Positions 18,810 through 26,255 of a stretch of 64,000 bases of DNA are shown piece by piece. A program made the translations under genes and the position numbers. The notes under the pieces are model-generated. The model had not been told where the DNA came from. It did not search any database and worked only from the letters and a program-made list of their open reading frames with translations. Source of the DNA: Polyangia bacterium (lineage in GTDB: Bacteria; Myxococcota_A; Polyangia; Nannocystales; Nannocystaceae); the NCBI GenBank assembly GCA_030430565.1, contig JAUIKS010000013.1:1-64000 (forward strand), read 5' to 3'. The stretch's first letter is position 1; each line of letters opens with the position of its first letter.

Positions 18810-21491
18810 GTGCCTGCCCCCCACAACGGTTCCCGCGACACGCCGGTGATGCGCCAGTTCCTCGAGATCAAGGGGCGCTACCCCGACGCGATCCTCATGT
18901 TCCGCATGGGGGACTTCTACGAGATGTTCTTTGAGGACGCCGAGACGGTCGGCCCCGTCCTCGACATCGTCGTCACCTCGCGTGACAAGAAAAACCCCGA
19001 TCCCGTGCCGATGGCGGGCGTGCCGTACCACGCGATCGGCGGCTACCTGCGCACGCTCGTCGAGCACGGCTTCAAGGTCGCGATCTGCGAGCAGATGGAG
19101 ACCCCCGAGGAGGCTCGCAAGCGGCGCGGCAGCAAGATCGTGCGGCGCGAGGTCGTGCGGGTGGTGACCCCCGGCGTGCTGCTCGACGAGGAGCACCTGC
19201 GCGGCGAGGAGCCCAACTATTTAGTCGCGGTCGTCGCCGACGAGCTGAGCGCCGGGCCGATCGGCGTGGCCGCGCTCGACGTCTCCTGCGGCGAGTTCAT
19301 CGTGCTCGCCGCCGACGACACCGGCGCGATGCGGGCTGAGCTGTCGCGCCTGGCGCCCCGCGAGATCGTCGCGCGCGAGAGCCTGCACAGCTGGATCGAG
19401 TCCACGCTCGGGCCCGAGTGCCCGCGCCTCGAGGGCTTCGGTCTCGCCGACATCCCGCGCCCGGTGCTCCAGCGCGTCCGCGGTCTGCAGGTCGAGAGCG
19501 GCGGCGCGTCGCTCCCGGCCGCGCTCGAGCGCGCCGCGGCCATGGCCCTGTGGTACGCCGAGCAGACCCAACCGGGCCAGACGCTGCTGCTGCACCGCCT
19601 GCGCCTGCACGAGAGCGGCGCGCACGTGGTCCTCGACGAGACCTCGCTGCGCAACCTCGAGGTCTATCGAACGCTGCGCGAGAACCAGCGCAAGGGCAGC
19701 TTGCTGTGGTCCGTGGACGCGACCAAGACGGCCATGGGGGCGCGGCTCCTGCGGTCGTGGCTCGGCGCGCCGCCGCGCGAGGTCGCGATGATCCGCGCGC
19801 GCCAAGAGGGCATCGAGAGCCTGCTCGCCGAGCCGCAGATCCGCGCCGATGTCCAGCTCGCGCTGCGTGACGTCAGGGACATCGCGCGGCTCGCCGCGCG
19901 CGCGCGCCTCGGCACGATCAAGCCGCGGGAGCTGGCCTCGCTGCGCGCCTCGCTCGCGGCGCTGCCCAAGCTCCACGAGCTGCTCGGCGAGCTGGTCGCC
20001 CGGCGCACCGATCGCGGGCTGCCCATCGTGCTCGACCTCGGCGACGACCTGCTTCAGGACCTCCACGCCGAGCTCACGCGCGTGCTGGTCGACGACCCGC
20101 CCAGTCACACCCGCGACGGCGGGGTCATCCGCGACGGCGCCGACGCCGAGCTCGATCGCCAGCGAACGCTGCGCGACGGCGGTCGCGAGGCGCTCGCGGA
20201 GATCGAGGCGCGCGAGCGCGAGACCACGAAGATCCAGAACCTCCGCGTGCAGCACAACCGCGTGTTCGGCTACTTCATCGAGGTCCCGAAGACGCAGCTC
20301 TCCAAGGTCCCCAAGCACTACGTGCGCAAGCAGACGCTCGCCAACGCCGAGCGCTACGTGATGGAGGAGCTCGCCGAGCACGAGACCAAGGTCCTCGGCG
20401 CGCAGGCGGCCGGGCTCAAGCGCGAGGACGAGCTGTTCACCGAGCTGCGGCAGACCGTCAGCAAGGCCGGTGAGCGCCTGGTCGAGCGCGGCGGTCGGCT
20501 CGCGACCCTCGACGTCCTCGCCGGCCTCGCCGAGATCGCCGAGACCCACGGCTTCGTGCGCCCCGAGATCGTCGACCAGCCCGTGCTCGAGATCGAGGAG
20601 GGTCGGCACCCCGTGGTCGAGCGCATGCTCGACAGCGGGCGCTTCGTGCCCAACTCCGTCAGCCTGCGCGCGCACGCCGGCGGGGTCGGGCCCGCGCGCT
20701 TCCTGCTCGTCACCGGTCCCAACATGGGCGGCAAGAGCACGGTCATGCGGCAGGCGGCGCTCATCGCCTTGCTCGCCCACGTCGGCAGCTACGTGCCGGC
20801 CGTGAGCGCGCGCGTCGGCGTCATCGATCGGATCTTCACGCGCGTCGGCGCGGCCGATGACCTCGGTCGCGGCGACTCGACGTTCATGGTCGAGATGCGC
20901 GAGGCGGCGCAGATCCTCAGCCAGGCGAGCCCGCGCAGCCTCGTGCTGCTGGACGAAATCGGCCGCGGGACCGCGACCTTCGACGGCCTCGCGCTGGCCT
21001 GGGCGATCACCGAGTTCCTCCACGACCGCGTCGGCTGCCGGACCATGTTCGCGACCCACTACCACGAGCTGTGCGCGCTGGCCGAGCGGCTCCCGGGGCT
21101 GCGGAACGTGCACGTCTCCGTGCACGAGCAGCGCGGCAACATCATCTTCCTGCACCGTCTCGAGGAGGGCGCGGCCGGGCGCAGCTACGGGATCCAGGTC
21201 GGGCGGCTCGCCGGCTTACCGGCGCCGGTCCTGCGGCGGGCGCAGCGGATCTTGACGCGCCTCGAGGCCAGCGAGCGCGCGGGCACGGGTCCGCAGCTCG
21301 ATCTCTTCGCGCTGCGCTCCGACGACGCGCGGGTCGAGGATCGCGCCGCGGACGAGTCGGCGGGCGACGCGTCGGCCGAGGCCCAGTCGGTGCTCGACAC
21401 GCTGCTAGCGACCAACCCGGACGACCTCAGCCCGCGCGCGGCCCACGAGCTCGTGCGCGCGCTTCACGAGCGCCTGCACGCGCCGAACTAA
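18810..21491 (+). CDS. mutS: DNA mismatch repair protein MutS
   Basis: This 893-aa protein is full length. The mismatch-contacting Phe-X-Glu motif (GDFYEMF) is at residues 34-40. The middle lever and clamp domains follow (RVFGYFIEVPKTQLSKVP). The C-terminal ATPase has Walker A GPNMGGKST at about 636-644, DEIGRGTATFDG and FATHYHEL. It recognises mispaired bases and recruits MutL; no mutL is in the window. The GTG at 18810 is chosen because the MPAPHNGSRDTPVMRQFLEI start aligns with the family. The tail after the ATPase (about residues 830-893) is acidic and ends in a short helix, as in other MutS proteins that tetramerise. Confidence 0.97.
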   Translation: MPAPHNGSRDTPVMRQFLEIKGRYPDAILMFRMGDFYEMFFEDAETVGPVLDIVVTSRDKKNPDPVPMAGVPYHAIGGYLRTLVEHGFKVAICEQMETPEEARKRRGSKIVRREVVRVVTPGVLLDEEHLRGEEPNYLVAVVADELSAGPIGVAALDVSCGEFIVLAADDTGAMRAELSRLAPREIVARESLHSWIESTLGPECPRLEGFGLADIPRPVLQRVRGLQVESGGASLPAALERAAAMALWYAEQTQPGQTLLLHRLRLHESGAHVVLDETSLRNLEVYRTLRENQRKGSLLWSVDATKTAMGARLLRSWLGAPPREVAMIRARQEGIESLLAEPQIRADVQLALRDVRDIARLAARARLGTIKPRELASLRASLAALPKLHELLGELVARRTDRGLPIVLDLGDDLLQDLHAELTRVLVDDPPSHTRDGGVIRDGADAELDRQRTLRDGGREALAEIEARERETTKIQNLRVQHNRVFGYFIEVPKTQLSKVPKHYVRKQTLANAERYVMEELAEHETKVLGAQAAGLKREDELFTELRQTVSKAGERLVERGGRLATLDVLAGLAEIAETHGFVRPEIVDQPVLEIEEGRHPVVERMLDSGRFVPNSVSLRAHAGGVGPARFLLVTGPNMGGKSTVMRQAALIALLAHVGSYVPAVSARVGVIDRIFTRVGAADDLGRGDSTFMVEMREAAQILSQASPRSLVLLDEIGRGTATFDGLALAWAITEFLHDRVGCRTMFATHYHELCALAERLPGLRNVHVSVHEQRGNIIFLHRLEEGAAGRSYGIQVGRLAGLPAPVLRRAQRILTRLEASERAGTGPQLDLFALRSDDARVEDRAADESAGDASAEAQSVLDTLLATNPDDLSPRAAHELVRALHERLHAPN

Positions 21492-21613
21492 CCGTCGAGC
21501 GAACCCCGCTATCCCCGCCGCCCGACGGCCGCGGGGCCGGCTGGATAGACTGGTTGTGGTAGCGTTGCCGCGACTGCTGTATCGACGAGATCGACCGTAG
21601 CGACTCGAGAGTC

Positions 21614-22213
21614 ATGTCCAAAGAGCCCGCCGAGATCCGTGCACACTACACGAAGGTCGCTCTGAAGCGTGTTCGTGCGCTTCCTGCCGGGACGCGAGCC
21701 GCGATTCGCGAGCGCGTCGGCGCGGACGTGCAGCGTCGGGTTCGCGCGGCGAGCTCGCTCGACTGGCTGCCGCTCGCCCTCTCGGTGCGCGTCTGCGACG
21801 CGATCATCGACGTCCTCGGCGAGGACGGGGCGCGGCGGTTTTGGACCGAGTTGATGTTCGACAGCTACGACCGCGGCATGTTGAAGCCGCTCACGACCAT
21901 GGCGCGCAGCGGTCTCGGCGGATCAGGGAGCAGCGGCCCCGGGGCGCTCTTAGAGCTCGCGCCCCGGGCGTTTGAGCTGTCGACCCGCGGCTGCGGCTCG
22001 CTGGAATTTTTTCCCCGCGAGGGTGGGGGCGTGACCCTCACGAGCGTCAATCTCAGGCCGGAGATCACCCGCAGCCGTGGTTTTCACTGCCTGTTTTTTG
22101 GCGCTTGTCGAGCCATGCTCGATCAGTTCCGCTCTGGCGGCACGGTCGAGGTCCTGCGCAGCGAGGGCGGCTTGACCTACGACGTCCGCCTGGGTTCTGG
22201 GTCGTCCGAATAG
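21614..22213 (+). CDS. Conserved-looking hypothetical protein, about 200 aa
   Basis: This 199-aa soluble protein has no signal peptide and no motif that I recognise. It is Arg-rich at the N-terminus (LPAGTRAAIRERVGADVQRR), has a helical middle (RVCDAIIDVLGEDGARRFW), a Gly/Ser-rich loop, and a C-terminal part with small beta-like segments (GVTLTSVNLRP, GTVEVLRSEGGLTYDVRLG). Size and layout resemble the roughly 180-aa single-domain families expanded in myxobacteria (for example TIGR02265), but I cannot confirm membership. It lies 122 bp after mutS on the same strand. Codon use is normal for the window. Confidence 0.6.
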   Translation: MSKEPAEIRAHYTKVALKRVRALPAGTRAAIRERVGADVQRRVRAASSLDWLPLALSVRVCDAIIDVLGEDGARRFWTELMFDSYDRGMLKPLTTMARSGLGGSGSSGPGALLELAPRAFELSTRGCGSLEFFPREGGGVTLTSVNLRPEITRSRGFHCLFFGACRAMLDQFRSGGTVEVLRSEGGLTYDVRLGSGSSE

Positions 22214-22324
22214 CTGGAATGCGCGCGGGCGCGCACGCCGAGGTCGCGGCCGGTTCAGGCGGGGCGATGCGGAAGTGACGTATCGGCGCGGGGCGTGATA
22301 ACGTGCGCGACCACAGGAGGCATG

Positions 22325-23383
22325 ATGCTGCTCAAGCGTTCTCTCATCTTGGCCACGGTGCTCGCTCTCGGAATGTTCAGCGACGTCGGCTGCAAAGAAA
22401 AGGGCGAGACCACGCCGCCCGACGACGAATCCGGCTTGGAGGACGACACCCCGTCTTCGCCGAGCGGCCCCAGCGAAGACAACGAGGATGACTTCGTCTC
22501 CTACGCCGACCCCGAGGAGGACATGGCGGAGGACAGCGAGGTCACCGACGAAGAGGGCAACAAGCTTGAGCGCCCCGAGGTCAAGGAGGTCTGCAAGGGG
22601 CGCGGTAAGAAGCGCAAGTGCGAGATGAAGGACACCAACCCGGGCCTCACCGCGCTGCTCGGCGTCAAGGCGCTGACCAAGGGGTACAACTGGGGGATGA
22701 GCCCTGACGATGTCATCGCCGTGCTCAGCAAGGACATCGAGAAGGAGTACAAAGTCCGGCAGAAGAAGTCGGGCGACGCGATGGCGCAGGATCGCAACCG
22801 CGCCTGGAAGAAAGAGCAGCTCAACGACCTCAAGAAGGGGCACGTCAAGTTCACCAGCTCCTCGCGCCACAAGTGGGGCGTCAGCCTCATCCAGTTCGAC
22901 TTCGAGGACGACAACTCCGAGGAGATGGTGTGGACGCGCGACAAGACGCTGCGCAAGTTCTACTTCTTCAAGGACGGCGAGCTCTGGAAGATCGTCTACG
23001 CCTTCAACGTCGAGAAGTGGCCGGGCATGAAGTACGACGAAGTGGTCGAGAGCCGCTTCAAGGCCTGGTTCGGGATCAACGCCGAGGCCAAGCTCAAGAC
23101 GGACCCGAAGGACGCGCGCCCGCTGCTCCGCTACTGGGAGTGGAAGGCCCAGGACAACTCGCGCATCCGCTCCTTCGACCAGTCGGCCGTGCACGGCGTG
23201 TTCGTGATCTCGGTCGTCAACGGCACCGCAGAGGACCTGATCGGCGAGCGCCTCCCGAACATCGGCACCGAGGAGAAGTTCAGCGACGACGTGGGTGATG
23301 TCCTCACCGGCTCGGACGTGAAGTACGACGAGAACGGCAACATCGTCGAGGGCAAGCCGCCCGAGGAAGAGTTCGACGAGTAG
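22325..23383 (+). CDS. Predicted lipoprotein of unknown function, acidic
   Basis: This 352-aa protein has a signal sequence ending in a lipobox-like DVGC (Cys about residue 23) and a very acidic, disordered stretch (residues 25-80). A folded domain follows (TKGYNWGMSPDDVIAVLSKD, KWGVSLIQFDFEDD, KFYFFKDGELWKIVYAF), then an acidic tail. The folded part looks like a single alpha/beta domain that occurs alone in myxobacterial lipoproteins; no catalytic motif is seen. AGGAGG at 22315-22320 is 4 nt before ATG 22325 and only 1 nt before ATG 22322, so the second ATG is the likelier start. A GC-rich hairpin follows at 23413. Confidence 0.75.
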   Translation: MLLKRSLILATVLALGMFSDVGCKEKGETTPPDDESGLEDDTPSSPSGPSEDNEDDFVSYADPEEDMAEDSEVTDEEGNKLERPEVKEVCKGRGKKRKCEMKDTNPGLTALLGVKALTKGYNWGMSPDDVIAVLSKDIEKEYKVRQKKSGDAMAQDRNRAWKKEQLNDLKKGHVKFTSSSRHKWGVSLIQFDFEDDNSEEMVWTRDKTLRKFYFFKDGELWKIVYAFNVEKWPGMKYDEVVESRFKAWFGINAEAKLKTDPKDARPLLRYWEWKAQDNSRIRSFDQSAVHGVFVISVVNGTAEDLIGERLPNIGTEEKFSDDVGDVLTGSDVKYDENGNIVEGKPPEEEFDE

Positions 23384-23412
23384 GCGTCGCGCGCGCGCGT
23401 GACGAGCGTTCG

Positions 23413-23444
23413 AGACCCCGGGCCGCGTGGCGGCGCCGGGGTCT
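23413..23444 (+). terminator. GC-rich hairpin after the acidic lipoprotein gene
   Basis: AGACCCCGG (23413-23421) pairs with CCGGGGTCT (23436-23444), 30 bp after the stop codon. Only a weak T-rich tail (TCGTTCG) follows, so this is a moderate terminator call. Confidence 0.45.
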
Positions 23445-23571
23445 TCGTTCGTCGTCGTGTCGACGCCCCTCCCACGAATGCGAGTCCGTGAGAATCGTGC
23501 GTACCTTTAAGCGTGCCTGTGGATTCAGCGCGAACCTGTCCGTACCGGCAGGTCTGTCCGGTGTGGGCGTC

Positions 23572-23899
23572 CTGCGAGCGAACGCCAACGGCATCCTCGA
23601 TCTCGCCGCGATCGAGAGCGGCGCCGGCGAGCTCGAGCTCGGCAGGGTCGAGCTGACGGCCGACGTGATCGCGCTGCTTCGACCGGTCGCGCGCCGCGGC
23701 AACAACCAGCTGCGCGCCACGGTCACCGCCGGCGCCGAGACGAGCCGCTCGGACGCCACCAAGCTCCGGCAGCTCCTGCTCACCATCATCGGCAACGCCT
23801 GCAACTACACCGCGGCTCGAGGGCTCGATCGAGGTCGAGCGCGAGCCCGGCGTCGGCACGACCTTCACCGTCACGCTGCCGGCTGGGCCCGCGGGCTGA
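23572..23899 (+). pseudogene. Remnant of a sensor histidine kinase
   Basis: In the frame starting at 23488, residues such as ILDLAAIESGAGELEL, VIALLRPVARRGNNQL and KLRQLLLTIIGNACNYT match the end of a HisKA domain and the N-box of an HATPase_c domain. After NACNYT the frame runs into nonsense. In the +1 frame, GSIEVEREPGVGTTFTVTLP, the usual extreme C-terminus of a histidine kinase, appears at once and ends at a TGA at 23897. The H-box, the G1, F and G2 boxes and the sensor part are all missing. The gene has lost its 5' end and an internal piece near 23810-23822, so it cannot encode a working kinase. Confidence 0.8.
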
Positions 23900-23934
23900 C
23901 GCGCGGTTTTGAAATTACGTGACTTTATAGACAT

Positions 23935-23946
23935 GTCCTATAGGAC
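23935..23946. promoter_or_regulatory. 12-bp perfect palindrome before the IgGFc-binding-like gene
   Basis: GTCCTATAGGAC is a perfect palindrome 22 bp before the ATG at 23968 and overlaps a second one, GACATGTC (23930-23937). The stretch 23905-23961 is unusually AT-rich for this genome and includes TATAGA and TATCAT, which could be -10 elements. It probably holds the promoter and perhaps an operator; no -35 can be placed with confidence. Confidence 0.4.
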
Positions 23947-23967
23947 TGGGTCACGTATCATCGCCCC

Positions 23968-26115
23968 ATGGCCTCTGTGACGCGCCCTCTCACGACCTTA
24001 CTCCTCTCCGCCGGCGTCAGCCTGGCGCTCAGCGCCTGCGGCGACAGCTCCGGCAGCTCGACGACGGGCGGGGGATCGGAGTCCGAGGGCGCCTCGGGCT
24101 CGACGACCGCGGGCGGCACCACCCAGGGGCCTGCGGGGCCGAGCTCGCAGACCGATCCGACCACGGGCGACAGCGCGGGCCTCACGACGACCGAGACGCC
24201 GACCGACTCGACCACGGACGCGATGACCTCGACGCCGATGACGACCGAGCTCCCGGAGCCCGATCCGGTCTGCGGCAACGGCGTGCTCGAGGTCGGCGAG
24301 GAGTGCGACGACGGCAACGCCGACAACGATGACACCTGCCTCGACACCTGCGTCGAGGCGAGCTGCGGCGACGGCTACGTCGGCCCCGGCGAGGGCTGTG
24401 ACGACGGCAACGACGTTGACGACGACGACTGCTCGAACGCCTGCGTGCCCGGCGAGTGCGGCGACGGCGTGGTCCAGCAGGGCGAGCTCTGCGATGACGG
24501 CAACGACGTAGAGACCGACGCCTGCCTCTCGACCTGCGCCGAGGCGAGCTGCGGCGACGGCTACATCTGGGAGGGCGTCGAGGCCTGCGACGACGGCAAC
24601 GCCGACGACGATGACGCGTGCAATAACCAGTGCGTGTTCGGCTGCCTCGCCGGTTCGAAGCAGTGCGTCGACAACGAGAATTTCGAGACCTGCAACGACA
24701 TGGGCGAGTGGATGCCCTCGGCGTGCGGTCCCGGCACGAGCTGCTCCGGCGGCGAGTGCTACTCGCTCTGCGACCTGGCCGCGCAGAACAACGCCTCGGT
24801 CGGCTGCCTCTACTACGCCATCGACGCCGACAACCACAACGGCTACGACGCGCTGCAGTACTCGGTCGTCGTCAGCAACGTCGACGACAGCGAGACCGCA
24901 GACGTCAACGTCTACCACTGGACCAACAACAACTGGGCGGTGCTGCAGTCGCAGCAGGTCGCGCCCGGCACGCTCCACCAGTTCAACCTGCCGCCCGCGC
25001 ACATCGACCTGACCGGCGTCCACGTCCGCGGCGCCTACAAGGTCGAGTCGAACGTGCCGATCATCGCGTACCAGTTCCAGCCTATCAACGGCCAGAGCTC
25101 GTTCACCAGCGACGCCTCGCTGCTGCTGCCGGTCTCGGCCCTCGACGAGTACTACTACGTCGTCGGCTGGGGGCAGAACAGCTTCCTGCGCCCCGAGATC
25201 CAGATCGTCGCGACCGAGGACAACACCCAGGTCACGCTGACGCCCACGACCAACACGACCGCCGGCGGCGGGCTGCCGGCGATCTCCGCGGGGCAGCAGT
25301 ACAACCTGCCGGTCCTCAACGAGGGCGACTACGCGCAGTTCGAGGGCGCCGGCGGCTTCAACGGCAGCTACATCGTCTCGGACAAGCCGGTCTCGGTCTT
25401 CTCCTCGCACAACTGCGCCAACGTCCCCTCGCTGCAGGCCGCCTGCTGCTGCGACCACATCGAGGAGCAGACCTTTGGCCTGCAGACCTGGGGGCTCGAG
25501 TACGTCGGCTCCCGCTTCGCGCCGCGCAACAACAACAACCCCGAGCCCTCGTACTGGCACGTGTTCGCGGCCGAGGACGCGACGAGCGTGACGATCACCG
25601 CGAACGAGGCGGTGACGGGCCTCGGCAACCAAAACCTGATGCTCAACGCCGGCGAGTTCGTCGAGCTCGCGGTCGACGGCTCGGTCCAGCACCCCGGCGA
25701 CTTCTGGGTCAGCGCCGACAAGCCGATCTCGGTGATGCAGTACATGTCGTCGCAGAACGCCGGCAACGCCGGCACCGGCGACCCCGCGATGTCGCAGGCC
25801 GTGCCGGTCGAGCAGTACCGCCCCAACTACGTCGTGCTGGTGCCGCCCAACTGGATCAACGACTACCTGGTCGTCACCAAGCCCGCCGACGCCAACGTGA
25901 CCCTCGACGGGAACATGATCGCCGAGAACGCGTTCACGGCCGTGGGTCCGCAGAACGACCCGACCGACTGGGAGGTCGCGCGCATCCTGGTGAACGACGG
26001 CGTGCACAACCTGAGCGGCGACGCGAACTTCAGCGTCACGGTGGTCGGCTTCGACTCCTACGACTCCTACGCCTACCCGGGCGGCCTGAACCAGCAGATC
26101 ATCAACCCGCAGTAG
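23968..26115 (+). CDS. Large lipoprotein with DUF4215 Cys-rich repeats and an IgGFc-binding-like domain
   Basis: This 715-aa protein has a lipoprotein signal (LALSAC, Cys about residue 24), a Ser/Thr/Gly stalk (25-95), four DUF4215 repeats (VCGNGVLEVGEECDDGN and similar, about 100-235), and a short Cys-rich link. The long C-terminal region matches the IgGFc-binding N-terminal domain (SDASLLLPVSALDEYYYVV, IVATEDNTQVTLTPT, SDKPVSVFSSHNCANVP, CCDHIEEQTFGLQTWG). Such proteins are common on the surface of Nannocystaceae and may bind glycans or other cells; the name comes from a mammalian domain and does not prove antibody binding. It stands alone, with convergent mrcA-like gene downstream. Confidence 0.88.
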   Translation: MASVTRPLTTLLLSAGVSLALSACGDSSGSSTTGGGSESEGASGSTTAGGTTQGPAGPSSQTDPTTGDSAGLTTTETPTDSTTDAMTSTPMTTELPEPDPVCGNGVLEVGEECDDGNADNDDTCLDTCVEASCGDGYVGPGEGCDDGNDVDDDDCSNACVPGECGDGVVQQGELCDDGNDVETDACLSTCAEASCGDGYIWEGVEACDDGNADDDDACNNQCVFGCLAGSKQCVDNENFETCNDMGEWMPSACGPGTSCSGGECYSLCDLAAQNNASVGCLYYAIDADNHNGYDALQYSVVVSNVDDSETADVNVYHWTNNNWAVLQSQQVAPGTLHQFNLPPAHIDLTGVHVRGAYKVESNVPIIAYQFQPINGQSSFTSDASLLLPVSALDEYYYVVGWGQNSFLRPEIQIVATEDNTQVTLTPTTNTTAGGGLPAISAGQQYNLPVLNEGDYAQFEGAGGFNGSYIVSDKPVSVFSSHNCANVPSLQAACCCDHIEEQTFGLQTWGLEYVGSRFAPRNNNNPEPSYWHVFAAEDATSVTITANEAVTGLGNQNLMLNAGEFVELAVDGSVQHPGDFWVSADKPISVMQYMSSQNAGNAGTGDPAMSQAVPVEQYRPNYVVLVPPNWINDYLVVTKPADANVTLDGNMIAENAFTAVGPQNDPTDWEVARILVNDGVHNLSGDANFSVTVVGFDSYDSYAYPGGLNQQIINPQ

Positions 26116-26255
26116 CGAGCCGGGCCTCACCCCGGGTGCGGTCCGTCAGCCGCTCCGTTCTCAGACGACTCCGAGCGACGAGGTTGTAGGCCGCGCGCGA
26201 GCCGCGGAGGGGCCGCCCGCCTCAGCTCGAGTGTTTGACGGCGTGCGTCGGCCGC

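Noticed and set aside
23968..26115. Antibody-binding function of the IgGFc-like protein
   Set aside because: The domain name comes from a mammalian protein; nothing in the sequence shows antibody binding in this bacterium.
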